From assembly GCA_013215375.1 (NCBI GenBank), contig JABSRB010000001.1, positions 271,630 through 307,335 on the forward strand: a DNA stretch of 35,706 nucleotides. Direction: 5' to 3'. The stretch is from Oceanospirillaceae bacterium (GTDB lineage Bacteria; Pseudomonadota; Gammaproteobacteria; Pseudomonadales; Balneatricaceae). A program made the position numbers and the translations under genes. This document shows positions 25,635 to 34,795 of the stretch, piece after piece; within the stretch, counting starts at the first letter, position 1, and every line of letters begins with the position of its first letter. The notes under the pieces are model-generated. The model made no database searches. It saw only the letters and a program-made list of their open reading frames with translations, and was not told where the DNA came from.

Positions 25635-26117
25635 TCAACGCTCAGTGGATGCCTCTATACTCAATGCTGTACCATATTTCAGGCAATCTAATAAAATATA
25701 AGAATGAATAGCCACCACATATTTACTCAGTAGCTGGTTATTTATTAGCTTTGAATAGGCGCGCATCCCCGTGCAATTAACCCGTAAAATAAAATCGTAT
25801 TCTCCTGATGCGCTGTAACACTCTTGAATTTCATCTAAAGATTGGATAACTTCCAGTAAATTTTCCCGAGCACCTACTTCACTTTTAGAAAAGCTAACCA
25901 TCACCATTGCCTGCACATCAAACCCAGCTTTTTCGAGATTTAATAACGTCACATAGCGCTCAATTAATCCCGATGACTCTAAGCGCTTTAAGCGGCGATA
26001 ACATTGAGAGGCCGATAAGTTAACCGACTCAGCCAACTCAGTGCGCGAGATACGCGAGTCTCGCTGTAATTTATCCAAAATGCGTACATCTTGTCTATCT
26101 AGGCTAATTCTATGCAT
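25635..26117 (-). CDS. Lrp/AsnC-family transcriptional regulator
   Basis: About 160 residues, normal for the family. An N-terminal helix-turn-helix (about 8-60) reads DVRILDKLQRDSRISRTELA followed by VNLSASQCYRRLKRLESSG. A C-terminal RAM (ligand-binding) domain (about 70-150) has CYSASGEYDFILRV. Such proteins usually sense an amino acid. I choose ATG 26117, giving the typical short N-terminus; the longer reading to 26159 adds 14 hydrophobic residues. It is divergent from a PLP aminotransferase gene, a common pairing, and probably controls it. It converges with the EF-hand-like gene, with 14 nt between stops. Confidence 0.9.
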   Translation of the reverse strand: MHRISLDRQDVRILDKLQRDSRISRTELAESVNLSASQCYRRLKRLESSGLIERYVTLLNLEKAGFDVQAMVMVSFSKSEVGARENLLEVIQSLDEIQECYSASGEYDFILRVNCTGMRAYSKLINNQLLSKYVVAIHSYILLDCLKYGTALSIEASTER

Positions 26118-26235
26118 GATATCGGTCTTATATTTAAAAAATTCAGTAAATAATAGCACTTCTGCTTATTTATTATTATAAAGTTGAACAGATTTAAGCA
26201 GCCATTATTGGCTAAAATAGCCTTATCATTCCCTT

Positions 26236-26408
26236 GGAGGCTGTCGCAAAAGGTAGCGAACGATGATAAGGCAAGGCAAAAACTGGTGAAATAGCGGAGT
26301 TTATAGTTATAAATGAGCTATTGGATGAGTTAGCTCTGACTAATTCATCTTTATTGAGCCAGTTTTTAACGCCGAATTATCGAGTGCAGTACTTTTTCGA
26401 TACCCTCC
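26236..26408. repeat. about 173-bp long inverted-repeat element (MITE-like)
   Basis: The left end GGAGGCTGTCGCAAAAG and the complement of the right end, GGAGGGTATCGAAAAAG, are imperfect terminal repeats. Matching continues inward to AAAAACTGG on both arms, about 46 bp each. The centre holds the small palindrome TTTATAGTTATAAA. The element lies between the Lrp gene and the aminotransferase gene. It supplies an open frame that fuses to the aminotransferase N-terminus, which is not real coding. It differs from the 165-bp element. Confidence 0.6.
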
Positions 26409-26425
26409 TAGCCCGAGAAGAAACT

Positions 26426-27670
26426 ATGTTGCCTAATATACCGCTAGACCTAAATTTTGTGCGCCAACAATTTCCCGCTTTTAAGGAACCAAGCCTAAAC
26501 AACAGTGCTTTTTTTGAAAATGCCGGTGGCTCATACATGTGCCAACAGGTGATAGATAGATTAACTAGCTACTACCATAAAACCAAAGTTCAGCCCTACC
26601 ACCCTTACCCGCAAGCACAGCTAGCCGGTAGCCAGATGGACAAGGCTTACAGCGAATTTGCCAGCTGGTTAAATGTGACTGAGCAGGAGATATATTTTGG
26701 TCCTTCTACCAGTCAAAATACTTATGTACTGGCGGAAGCTATGCTGGGCTGGTTAAAGGAGGGCGATGAAATAATAGTGACTAATCAGGATCATGAGGCC
26801 AACTCAGGAGTGTGGCGTAAACTGGCGCAGCGAGGCATTATTGTCAAGCAATGGAGCGTCGAAGCTACGACTGGTAGCTTAAACATCGATCATTTAAGCA
26901 CACTTTTTAATGATAAAACTAAGCTGTTAGTATTTCCCCATTGCTCCAATATACTCGGCGAGATCAATCCAGTTGCCCAGATAGCAAAGTTGGCTCAACA
27001 AAACGGTGTAAAAACTCTAGTAGATGGCGTCTCATACGCCGGTCATGGATTACCCGATATCAACTCCCTTGGGGTTGATATCTATCTATTTTCACTTTAC
27101 AAAGTATACGGTACACATCAAGGGGTAATGGTAGTACGTTCACAAATGGACGAGCTATTGGACAATCAAGGCCATTATTTCAATAGTAATCTCCGCGAAA
27201 AACGCCTAACTCCCGCGGGCCCAGATCATGCACAAATAGCCGCGGCTACTGGTGTTTGCGACTATTTCAATACGCTTTATGAGCACCATTTTGATACTAG
27301 CAAAAGCGCAGATGGTAACAGAAACGAAGCAGTGCACAATTTGTTAATACAGGCAGAGCAGCAAGTTTTGCAGCCCTTATTAGATTTTTTCAATAGGCAC
27401 TCCAAAATACGACTATTGGGCCCAGACACAGTCACTAATCGTGCGCCAACAGTCTCTATCATTATTCAGGGTCACTCCTCAATGGCGCTGGCTAGCGCTT
27501 TAGGTGAGCAGGGTATTATGTGTGGCGCTGGGCACTTTTATTCCGTGAGATTACTCGAGGCGATGGGTATTGATACTGAGGATGGAGTACTGCGCTTCTC
27601 CCTAGTGCACTACACTAGTGCCGCTGAAGTAGAGCTACTGATCGCTAAACTTACTGCTATTATCGACTAA
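26426..27670 (+). CDS. class V PLP-dependent aminotransferase (cysteine desulfurase-like)
   Basis: 414 residues with a fold-type I layout. PLP contacts are readable: STSQN (94-98) for the phosphate, DHEAN (122-126), LVDGVSYAGHG (198-208) with Asp200, and the Schiff-base Lys226 in LFSLYKVYG. The chain resembles the SufS/CsdA-like class V group. It shows no clear active-site Cys loop, so desulfurase or selenocysteine lyase activity is doubtful. The Lrp-type regulator next door hints at an amino-acid substrate. ATG 26426 is chosen over 26321 because the longer N-terminus lies inside the inverted-repeat element and GAGAAG precedes this ATG. A terminator follows the gene. Confidence 0.82.
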   Translation: MLPNIPLDLNFVRQQFPAFKEPSLNNSAFFENAGGSYMCQQVIDRLTSYYHKTKVQPYHPYPQAQLAGSQMDKAYSEFASWLNVTEQEIYFGPSTSQNTYVLAEAMLGWLKEGDEIIVTNQDHEANSGVWRKLAQRGIIVKQWSVEATTGSLNIDHLSTLFNDKTKLLVFPHCSNILGEINPVAQIAKLAQQNGVKTLVDGVSYAGHGLPDINSLGVDIYLFSLYKVYGTHQGVMVVRSQMDELLDNQGHYFNSNLREKRLTPAGPDHAQIAAATGVCDYFNTLYEHHFDTSKSADGNRNEAVHNLLIQAEQQVLQPLLDFFNRHSKIRLLGPDTVTNRAPTVSIIIQGHSSMALASALGEQGIMCGAGHFYSVRLLEAMGIDTEDGVLRFSLVHYTSAAEVELLIAKLTAIID

Positions 27671-27700
27671 GTATTTTGCAACACTGATAACTTAAAGACC

Positions 27701-27740
27701 AACACAAGTTAAACGGAAAATTTGTTTAACTTGTGTTTTA
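27701..27740 (+). terminator. rho-independent terminator after the aminotransferase gene
   Basis: AACACAAGTTAAAC and GTTTAACTTGTGTT form a perfect 14-bp stem around a 9-nt loop, then TTATTAAT. It lies 30 nt after the stop codon. Confidence 0.75.
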
Positions 27741-27763
27741 TTAATACAATCCTATACAACAGA

Positions 27764-28201
27764 TCAGCGCTGTAAAAAATAGACACCTGCTAGCAGCAGA
27801 AACACTCCAATAATCCGACTGGAATTTATTTCAATCTTCACTCCCGCTAAACCATAGTGATCAAAAATCACCGACATCACCAATTGCCCCAGAATTGCCG
27901 CCGCCAGCATGTTTGCAATACCAATGCGAGGCATGAGGTATAACATACCACTGACGAACACTGCACCTAAGAAGCCTCCCAAATAGAGGTACCAATCAAT
28001 ACTCGCTAAGCGTTTGTAATCTGGAATACTCGCCTGCGCAATCAATAAGACAAAAACACAGGCGATAGTGCCGCCTATATAAGAGACGAGTGTTGCTTGC
28101 ATAGGATGCAACATCAGCGCGCCTAAACGCGCGTTCAGCGCCCCCTGCATAGGGAGCATGGTTCCCGCTACTACAGCCATAGCGATTAACATCCAATTCA
28201 T
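27764..28201 (-). CDS. YdcZ-family (DMT superfamily) small membrane protein, intact copy
   Basis: 145 residues with five hydrophobic segments, the full length of the YdcZ/DUF606 group. It opens MNWMLIAMAVVAGTMLPMQG and has the family LNARLG. It is the last of three tandem copies downstream of tas. Its first 40 or so codons are identical in DNA to both truncated copies, whereas codons after SYIGGTIAC diverge. That pattern points to recent unequal crossover or gene conversion. ATG 28201 follows GAGG by 8 nt; an in-frame TTG at 28207 is less likely. Transport substrate is unknown for this family. Confidence 0.78.
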   Translation of the reverse strand: MNWMLIAMAVVAGTMLPMQGALNARLGALMLHPMQATLVSYIGGTIACVFVLLIAQASIPDYKRLASIDWYLYLGGFLGAVFVSGMLYLMPRIGIANMLAAAILGQLVMSVIFDHYGLAGVKIEINSSRIIGVFLLLAGVYFLQR

Positions 28202-28203
28202 TG

Positions 28204-28437
28204 TCAAAGCCTCAAGAATTTAAGGTAAAGAGCCATACTGGTTAAACGTTTGTCATCACAGAAACTCACCTGTGCCATCAGCAATACAAACAGACAGGCG
28301 ATTGTGCCACAGACATAAGAGACGAGTGTTGCTTGCATAGGATGCAACATCAGCGCGCCTAAACGCGCGTTCAGCGCCCCCTGCATAGGGAGCATGGTTC
28401 CCGCTACTACAGCCATAGCGATTAACATCCAATTCAT
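28204..28437 (-). pseudogene. truncated ydcZ copy 2
   Basis: The first 70 or so codons of a YdcZ-family gene, beginning MNWMLIAMAVVAG, end in an unrelated short tail (LYLKFLRL) and a stop. The tail is the leader and ribosome site of the next copy read as codons, so the break is a duplication junction. The start-to-start distance to the neighbours is exactly 236 bp on each side. It keeps a ribosome site, so a short peptide may be made, but a working transporter is unlikely. Confidence 0.75.
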
Positions 28438-28439
28438 TG

Positions 28440-28673
28440 TCAAAGCCTCAAGAATTTAAGGTAAAGAGCCATACTGGTTAAACGTTTGTCATCACAGAAA
28501 CTCACCTGTGCCATCAGCAATACAAACAGACAGGCGATTGTGCCACAGACATAAGAGACGAGTGTCGCTTGCATAGGATGCAACATCAGCGCGCCTAAAC
28601 GCGCGTTCAGCGCCCCCTGCATAGGGAGCATGGTTCCCGCTACAACAGCCATAGCGATTAACATCCAATTCAT
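28440..28673 (-). pseudogene. truncated ydcZ copy 3, nearest tas
   Basis: Almost identical to copy 2, with about two base changes over 236 bp, and the same truncated end. It starts 18 nt after the tas stop with GAGG 8 nt upstream, so it holds the original operon position. Its protein diverges from the intact copy after residue 42 (SYVCGTIACLF against SYIGGTIACVF). Confidence 0.75.
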
Positions 28674-28691
28674 TTGCAGAGCCTCAAGCGA

Positions 28692-29729
28692 TTAGGGACA
28701 AGGATTGTGACAGGCGTTGTGTATCTGTGCTATTTTCGCCAAAAGATCATCTGATAAATCTATGTTAATAGCCTCTATCGCTTGGCTTAGCTGTTCAATG
28801 TTTGTTGCACCAATAATAGTAGAACCTACGAAAGGTTGAGAGGCGACAAAAGCGATCGCCATTTGCGCCGGATCCAAACTGAATTCACGGGCTAAATCGA
28901 CATATTTTTGCGTTGCTATCAATCCATTAGGCGTTTGGTAGCGCGCGAATGTTGGAAATAGCTGTAACCTTGAATTTTGAGGTAATGCGCCATTTAAATA
29001 TTTACCGCTCAGTACCCCAAAACCCAAAGGGGAATAGGGAAGAAGGTCTATATTTTCTCTAAATAAAACTTCTGCCAGGCCAATCTCTGTGGTTCTATTT
29101 AGCAGTGAGTATGCATTTTGCACGGTGGCTATTCGCGGTAAATCAAATTCTTTGGCCAATTGTAGGAAACTCATCACGCCCCAAGGCGATTCATTAGAAA
29201 CCCCGACATAGCGAATTTTCCCCTCATCCACTAACGCTTTTAATACTCTCAAAGTTTCAGCTAAGGGCGTGCCGTCATTATCACTATTGTGCTCATAACC
29301 TAATTGACCAAAGAAATTGGTCTGCCTATCGGGCCAGTGCAATTGATACAGGTCGATATAATCAGTTTGCAGTCTTTTCAAACTGCCTTCTACCGCAGCG
29401 CGAATGTTGCGCTCATCATGGGCAATATTAGGCCGTAAATATTCAACCATAGGTGCAGGGCCGCACACTTTGGTGGCTATAATTAACTGCTCTCTATTCT
29501 TGCGTTGTGCCAGCCAGTTACCCAGGTACTCCTCAGTCAAACAACGCGTTGTAGCACTTGTCGGGACCGGGTACAACTCTGCTGTATCAATAAAATTAAC
29601 GCCTTGGGCAACGGCATAATCTAGCTGTTCAAAAGCTTGCTGTTGGGTATTTTGTTGACCAAATGTCATGGTACCTAAACAGATACGACTCACTTTCAAA
29701 TCAGTGCTAGCTAGTGTTTTGTACTTCAT
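28692..29729 (-). CDS. tas: Tas-type NADP-dependent aldo/keto reductase
   Basis: 345 residues, one short of E. coli Tas, and similar throughout. The TIM barrel has the active-site Asp in GVNFIDTAELYP (about residue 48) with the Tyr after it, the Lys in IIATKV and the His in YQLHWP. NADP contacts lie in VGVSNES, YSPLGFGVLSGKYL and IIGATN near the C-terminus. E. coli Tas suppresses a tyrosine auxotroph; the natural substrate is uncertain. It is the first gene of an apparent operon with the ydcZ copies on the same strand. Confidence 0.9.
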   Translation of the reverse strand: MKYKTLASTDLKVSRICLGTMTFGQQNTQQQAFEQLDYAVAQGVNFIDTAELYPVPTSATTRCLTEEYLGNWLAQRKNREQLIIATKVCGPAPMVEYLRPNIAHDERNIRAAVEGSLKRLQTDYIDLYQLHWPDRQTNFFGQLGYEHNSDNDGTPLAETLRVLKALVDEGKIRYVGVSNESPWGVMSFLQLAKEFDLPRIATVQNAYSLLNRTTEIGLAEVLFRENIDLLPYSPLGFGVLSGKYLNGALPQNSRLQLFPTFARYQTPNGLIATQKYVDLAREFSLDPAQMAIAFVASQPFVGSTIIGATNIEQLSQAIEAINIDLSDDLLAKIAQIHNACHNPCP

Positions 29730-29780
29730 TTAAACCTCTCTAATAACAACATTTAGTATGGAGTCTATCTCTGAGAAAAC

Positions 29781-29803
29781 AGCGCAAACGAAAGCGCTAA
29801 GCT
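29781..29803 (-). terminator. possible terminator after small membrane-protein gene
   Basis: AGCGC and GCGCT pair around AAACGAAA. On the minus strand GTTTTC follows. It lies 49 nt after the stop of the gene at 29847. The stem is short. Confidence 0.35.
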
Positions 29804-29846
29804 CGCAATCCCACGATCTACACTTGGCTTTTTGGCTAGGGGAGTT

Positions 29847-30305
29847 TTACTGTAGCGGTAATTTTTCATTCATAGCATCATGTTTTTCTTGAGCTTTCTT
29901 GAAACCACGGTTATCACCAAATACTTCTCGCAACTGTGCTAAATCTTGGTCGCGGATAAATAAGTGCCCACCCCACTGACAGCCAATCACAGTACCCGCT
30001 AATAGACTAAAACCCATTGCGCACTGCCCGAGCACCAACAGTAGCGAATCACCATAATTTAGAGAAAATAATGCGATGACGCCAAAGAAAAAACTGGCAC
30101 AAGTGGCACTCAGTAAACTGGGGAAAATTGCAAACATGCCAAAATTTTTACCACTAAATATTCCGATGAAAATCCCCGCGATCACACCAGTAATAGCGAT
30201 GGCATCTAAACCTGACAAGCTACCAAAAATTTCATAAATTACCACACCGCCCAATAAACTAATAAAGACAAGCATCGATAATTGGACTCTAAAAAGTTTC
30301 ATCAT
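29847..30305 (-). CDS. hypothetical small membrane protein
   Basis: I do not recognise it. About 152 residues with four hydrophobic segments: LSMLVFISLLGGVVIYEIF, a glycine-rich AITGVIAGIFIGIFSG, the ATCASFFFGVIALFSL segment and LLAGTVIGC. A charged tail of about 40 residues follows. The start is uncertain: paired ATGs lie at 30305 and 30302, and in-frame starts upstream (30359, 30380) would add a hydrophobic stretch. None has a clear ribosome site. It follows another unknown membrane protein on the same strand after about 190 nt. Confidence 0.5.
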   Translation of the reverse strand: MMKLFRVQLSMLVFISLLGGVVIYEIFGSLSGLDAIAITGVIAGIFIGIFSGKNFGMFAIFPSLLSATCASFFFGVIALFSLNYGDSLLLVLGQCAMGFSLLAGTVIGCQWGGHLFIRDQDLAQLREVFGDNRGFKKAQEKHDAMNEKLPLQ

Positions 30306-30498
30306 ATTCAAAAAAACAAACACTAGGTCAAGGAAAGTTATTGATAAGCTTAAGGACATGAAAATAACACGAATCGACAAAGAAAAGAATATTCAATTGC
30401 ATCGCGTTTGCTGAACAGAAGATAAAAGATAAATTAAAAAATGGTATACAATTTAAAAGAGAGAAGGCTGAATTTTATTGAGTCTCAGCGCAGTGGCG

Positions 30499-31068
30499 TT
30501 AACCCTTACCAGCCACTTTCAATTTCGCACGCTTTAAACGCTGTTGTTTAAGTGCATCTTGCTTTAATGCGTCTTGATTCATTAATACAGCACTGGCTTG
30601 CGTCTTGGCTTTAATGCTCTTTGGTAATTCTTGAGTAGCCATTGTTTTACTCCAAAATAATGGAGCTTTATAGCCTAAAAATACCGTGAGCACTAAAACA
30701 CGTGTCAAAGAGGTAATATCGTTATTAATGGCACCAACAAAAAACAGCGCAATCACAAGACCGACGACAATACCGATAAATAAATTGGCGAAATTTGAAA
30801 ATAAACCGGTGAATATCCGCTTGAAGAAAGGCTCTTGGGAATGATTTTGTTTAACGTAAATCATCGAGGAAACTAACACTCCAAGTGTTGCCAAAATAGG
30901 GCAAAGCACTAAAAGTGCGACATCCACAGTATTCACTTCAATCCCAGCTATATTCATACTGGCGTTGACAAATAATCCTGCGTCCATACTCTCGGCAAAA
31001 GGAAATGACGAGATGCTACCTTGTGCGGTAGAAGCGATTAACTCAACTTGCGGTAATTGTGTATCCAT
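30499..31068 (-). CDS. hypothetical membrane protein with basic tail
   Basis: I do not recognise it. 189 residues: an N-terminal region of about 45 residues, then three hydrophobic segments (VDVALLVLCPILATLGVLVS, LFIGIVVGLVIALFFVGAI and VLVLTVFLGYKAPLFW). A C-terminal tail of about 50 residues carries a short repeat (QDALKQDALKQQ) and many Lys and Arg. The tail should lie in the cytoplasm and could bind a partner or nucleic acid. ATG 31068 is preferred over 31074 because AAGGG lies 9 nt before it. Confidence 0.55.
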   Translation of the reverse strand: MDTQLPQVELIASTAQGSISSFPFAESMDAGLFVNASMNIAGIEVNTVDVALLVLCPILATLGVLVSSMIYVKQNHSQEPFFKRIFTGLFSNFANLFIGIVVGLVIALFFVGAINNDITSLTRVLVLTVFLGYKAPLFWSKTMATQELPKSIKAKTQASAVLMNQDALKQDALKQQRLKRAKLKVAGKG

Positions 31069-31436
31069 TTTCAATGGCCCTTAGCATAGGATGACAAAAA
31101 GCTAGCAAGACACTTGAACAATAATTGAGTCCAATTCTACTTTGTTCTAAAGCTATATTAGTCTAATAAGTGCTAAATCTTTTATAAGTATTATTAGCAT
31201 TCTAAGCAAATATACACAGATAAGATATTAGAAATGCATATTTTTTTCTGATAGGAAATCATCAATTTAGCGCAGAGGCCTCATCACTAGTCTAAACCCA
31301 GTAACAAGTTAATGGAATGAATGCATAATAGCAAAGCTATGTGAGCGAGATATAAACATTAAGCGGTGAAAAAAAGCTAATAAAAGCCGAGAGTCAGGTG
31401 TAATAGTGACAGATTAACAACCGGCGATTTCCTTAG
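31069..31436. other. 368-nt intergenic gap, AT-rich, no gene seen
   Basis: The gap lies between the chemoreceptor stop and the membrane-protein start, both on the minus strand. I see only a short ATAGC/GCTAT hairpin near 31328-31340 and no strong terminator or consensus promoter. Confidence 0.5.
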
Positions 31437-33149
31437 TTAAACAGCGTATCGCGATACAATTTTGTCTAATTTGGTCGCCATATTTTCCAGTTCGAGGCTG
31501 GTTTTAGACGTTTTCTCTGCTCCCTGCTCTGTATCTGCGGTCATCTCACTGATGTAGATTATGTTACGATTTATTTCATCACTTACCTGCTCCTGCTCAA
31601 TCGCTGAAGCCGATATTTTCTCACACATATTACTTATCTGCTCTACCTCTTGAGAGATGACAGAAAAAGCATCCCCTGAATCTTTCGCGCAAGCGACCGC
31701 AGCGGCAGTCTGCTCTAAACTTTTTTGCATGATGGATACTGCCGTTTCAGTACCGCTCTGAAGCTTTATAATCATAGCATTTATTTCTTTAGTAGAAGCT
31801 TGAGTTCGCACCGCAAGCGTACGTACTTCATCGGCGACCACGGCGAAACCACGCCCTTGTTCCCCTGCTCGGGCCGCTTCAATCGCTGCATTTAAAGCCA
31901 GTAAATTGGTCTGTTCAGCAATTCCTTCGATTACACTCATCACTGAATTAATACTTTTGCTGTGTTCACTTAGCTCGTTTATGGTATCTGCGGCAGCACT
32001 TATTTGCTCAGATAACTTATTTATCTCCCGTACCGCAGCTTCGACAACAATACTGCCTTTAGATGTTAACTCTGTTGCTTTAAGCGCTGAACTGGCGGTA
32101 TTATTTATATCTTCTGCTACACTGCGATTAGTATTGGTCATTTGATTTATTGCGGAGACCACCAACTCTGTTTCATCACGCTGCTTTGAAATAACAGTAC
32201 TAGTATGACTCGTCTGGCTGCTCATCTCTAATGACGAACTGCTTAAATCTGTGGTAATCGTGGTAATTTCACGCAGCATGGTCAATAACTTGCTCTTCAT
32301 GGCGTTCATGGCTGTCAGCAATTCACCTATCTCATCAGAACTTTCTATTAATATTTCAGAAGACAAGTCACCATTTGCGGTTGATATAGCTGTTTTAATG
32401 CCCTTTACAATGAAATTACCAATAATAACACTTAGAAAAATTCCTACAAAAAGGCTAATAACAGCAATAATAATTAAAGTCGTGACCGTTGATTTCTCGT
32501 GATCTCGGGCGATTTCGGCACTTTGGCGGGTAAATTCTTGCAAATCAAATAACAAAGCTTCTGTCTCTTTGTCCAATACATGCTCTTCTTTCTCAACTTT
32601 TTCAGCTAATGCCTCTGCTAATTCAAACTTCCCTTGCTTAAACAGAGCGAAGGTTTGATGTGCATGCAACTCGAAACTTTTGTGCGCTTCCTCTATGTGA
32701 TAAAGAGACTTGGAGATTTGTTGCAGTTTTTCTAATTGTAGCGGATCATGAATATTTTCGGTGTGTTCAGCTAATGCTTCTGCTTCCTTAAGGATCTTCT
32801 CTATATAAACGGTGCCTTGATCGAAATCATCAACTGCACGATTAAATCTTTCATTGAAGCTAGGTGCATCAGCATCATGATGTAAATTTAGGGACTTCTC
32901 GAAAATCATTAAAGTACCAAAGTGAATAGCCGTTTCAAATGAAATAGCTTGCTCAAGTTGAGTGACGGTAATTTTTCCTACTTTTTGCGTCAAGGGGATA
33001 TCTTCTTCTACAATAGTATCTAGTTCTACACCAATATTGACTAATGAATAGACGGCAAAGCTAAAGCTGATACCTAGTAGTAACAGCATTATTGCGCCAT
33101 ACCCTAATAACTTGCCTCGAAGCGGCATATTTTTAAATATTCTAGTCAT
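31437..33149 (-). CDS. methyl-accepting chemotaxis protein
   Basis: 570 residues. Membrane segment one is at about 12-37 and segment two at about 225-250. The periplasmic helical domain between them resembles four-helix-bundle sensors and has paired His residues (HLHHDADAP type) that may bind metal or an acid; the ligand is unknown. A HAMP-like region leads to the signalling coiled coil with the hairpin [20 protein letters not shown] and [15 protein letters not shown]. These contact CheA and CheW. There is no C-terminal CheR-binding pentapeptide. ATG 33149 is chosen because AGAGG lies 6 nt before it. No other che gene is in view. Confidence 0.9.
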   Translation of the reverse strand: MTRIFKNMPLRGKLLGYGAIMLLLLGISFSFAVYSLVNIGVELDTIVEEDIPLTQKVGKITVTQLEQAISFETAIHFGTLMIFEKSLNLHHDADAPSFNERFNRAVDDFDQGTVYIEKILKEAEALAEHTENIHDPLQLEKLQQISKSLYHIEEAHKSFELHAHQTFALFKQGKFELAEALAEKVEKEEHVLDKETEALLFDLQEFTRQSAEIARDHEKSTVTTLIIIAVISLFVGIFLSVIIGNFIVKGIKTAISTANGDLSSEILIESSDEIGELLTAMNAMKSKLLTMLREITTITTDLSSSSLEMSSQTSHTSTVISKQRDETELVVSAINQMTNTNRSVAEDINNTASSALKATELTSKGSIVVEAAVREINKLSEQISAAADTINELSEHSKSINSVMSVIEGIAEQTNLLALNAAIEAARAGEQGRGFAVVADEVRTLAVRTQASTKEINAMIIKLQSGTETAVSIMQKSLEQTAAAVACAKDSGDAFSVISQEVEQISNMCEKISASAIEQEQVSDEINRNIIYISEMTADTEQGAEKTSKTSLELENMATKLDKIVSRYAV

Positions 33150-33306
33150 AACTATCCTCTTGAGAAAACTTAGTTGCCCGGGGGACAAAACTACTCAATG
33201 AATACTAGACCAAATACTGCCAATAGCTAATGCATTGTATAAACGGTGTTTTTAGAAGATTATGGATTGGAAAATGCTGTCATAATTCGCACTCAACCTA
33301 GGCATC

Positions 33307-33939
33307 TTAACTGTTATTAACCCTAAACCAACCCGCAATACTGAACCTTTCACGTTTTGCTGGTAATACTTGATGGGGAAATTTTTCGCTGAGGAAAAGG
33401 ACCATGGTGCCTAACTGAGGACTTACAGAAGCTAAGATAACATCATTGTGTGGATCATGAATAAGTAGTTCACCCGAATATTCCTCAAGCCAGTTTGCGT
33501 TTAAATATAAAACGCTAGATAGAACTCTATTACTTTTGCCCTTCAAAGCGTCTAGATGTTTTTTATAAAACATACCATTAGCATATTTTGCATAGTGGCT
33601 TTCGTAATCATAAAGTCCTAAGTAAAGGCGCCGATTCAATCCCAGCCTTAAACTTTCCATCAACTCTAAGAATTGATTTTCGGCCTGAACAGCACCATTA
33701 ATCCAATGAATTTTATCAGATCGAATGCTTCGATCAATTTGGTGATGCTCTTTCCTACCAATGCCCGCTTCACGCCAATGATCCGCACTGAGACACTTTG
33801 CCTGAAGCAAAAGTCCCTCTAATAGCTCATTATCTACGGCATCTTTTAAGACTAGGTATCCCTGGTCCGTTATTTTATCTGCAATAGTATCTAATTGCTG
33901 CTCGCTAAAAAATGCGCTTTTCGAAGCTTCCAAGATCAT
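33307..33939 (-). CDS. 2-oxoglutarate/Fe(II)-dependent oxygenase (prolyl 4-hydroxylase-like)
   Basis: 210 residues, a single double-stranded beta-helix domain. The iron facial triad is His128 and Asp130 in YKKHLDALKG with His189 in KFPHQVLP. Arg198 in RERFSIAGWFR would hold 2-oxoglutarate. VLYLN after the first motif matches SM-20/PHD-like enzymes. The substrate, possibly a protein prolyl residue or small molecule, cannot be told. A long spacer between His-x-Asp and His is normal. ATG 33939 has a weak AGG site. It is probably monocistronic, about 130 nt after the unknown gene upstream of it. Confidence 0.83.
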   Translation of the reverse strand: MILEASKSAFFSEQQLDTIADKITDQGYLVLKDAVDNELLEGLLLQAKCLSADHWREAGIGRKEHHQIDRSIRSDKIHWINGAVQAENQFLELMESLRLGLNRRLYLGLYDYESHYAKYANGMFYKKHLDALKGKSNRVLSSVLYLNANWLEEYSGELLIHDPHNDVILASVSPQLGTMVLFLSEKFPHQVLPAKRERFSIAGWFRVNNS

Positions 33940-34027
33940 TAACCTAGTATTATATAAACGCTAATTATACCGATAAAAGATCTATGTGTAAGGATTGCCA
34001 ATACAGATAAATCTCAGCAACTACACC

Positions 34028-34046
34028 TAGTGTGTTAACCACACTA
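34028..34046. other. perfect hairpin between two minus-strand genes
   Basis: TAGTGTG and CACACTA form a 7-bp stem around TTAAC. It lies between the unknown 34070-34399 gene and the oxygenase gene. No T run follows on either strand, so it is not a clear terminator. Confidence 0.35.
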
Positions 34047-34069
34047 CCCTAGGGATAGCCGCTAAGCTT

Positions 34070-34399
34070 TCAATAACAAAGGCTATTCCAATAATTAGAA
34101 GTCTCTTCCATCTTTTTAATACAAAGCTTTGTATCGCGATCATTGTTTTTAATCAGAGACTGAATACTTGATACTTGCTCATTAAGAATGGATTCTGTTT
34201 GAGGGTCTTGTGCATACTCTGCAATAACTTTAACGACAGAGTCTAAATAGAAACTTAAAAAATCTAATTTTGCTTTCTCAGCTTCGCGCTGATAACCCAC
34301 GGTAATGGCGGATTCTTTACTGTTGATTAAACTTAAATATTGTTGGAAAATTTTAGTTTCTGATTTTAGCTTTGCGTTTAATTCCTGATTAATTTTCAT
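34070..34399 (-). CDS. hypothetical helical protein
   Basis: I do not recognise it. 109 residues, charged and predicted largely alpha-helical, with no membrane segment or signal peptide. The spacing of apolar residues (YLSLINS, LDFLSFYLDSVVKVI, SIQSLIK) suggests a helical bundle or coiled coil, as in phasin-like proteins, but no phasin motif or polyhydroxyalkanoate gene is seen. Three ATGs stand in a row (34405, 34402, 34399). AGGGA abuts the first and gives a 6-nt spacing to the third, which I choose. Confidence 0.5.
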   Translation of the reverse strand: MKINQELNAKLKSETKIFQQYLSLINSKESAITVGYQREAEKAKLDFLSFYLDSVVKVIAEYAQDPQTESILNEQVSSIQSLIKNNDRDTKLCIKKMEETSNYWNSLCY

Positions 34400-34534
34400 C
34401 ATCATTCCCTGATTTAGTAAATAGTCATATGAAGCTTAGCTGGCTTTTAAAATTTTGCAGAAAATTAATCTACAATTAAATAGCCACTTAAATCAGGTAA
34501 ATAATAGTGTATAAATTAGCTTGATAACGACCAC

Positions 34535-34795
34535 TCAGCCACGCCCTGCCATTACATTTTTAAGTTTAATCGAAAATATCACCCCAGATAAACTCACAGT
34601 AATCGCATTAGCCACAATAATAGGCACTGATTCAAGCACCACACCGTAAGCCAACCAGCAAAGGGTACCTATTAGAAATAGTGTATACATAGTCAGCGAT
34701 ATACTACTGGTATCTTTAACCTTGATGGTGTGGATAACCTGCGGTAAAAAACTGGCTGTTGTTAATACAGCCGCAATATAACCGATATATTCCAT
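34535..34795 (-). CDS. SemiSWEET sugar transporter (PQ-loop, MtN3 type)
   Basis: 86 residues, the standard SemiSWEET size, with three membrane helices forming half of a SWEET fold; it works as a homodimer moving sugars across the inner membrane. The PQ motif sits in LTTASFLPQVIHT (helix 1), followed by SSISLTMYTLF and the helix-2 Trp in CWLAYGV, with NAITVSLSG in helix 3. The sugar is not evident. ATG 34795 follows an AAGGAA site with good spacing. It is isolated, with about 135 nt to the next gene downstream and a repeat region upstream. Confidence 0.9.
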   Translation of the reverse strand: MEYIGYIAAVLTTASFLPQVIHTIKVKDTSSISLTMYTLFLIGTLCWLAYGVVLESVPIIVANAITVSLSGVIFSIKLKNVMAGRG

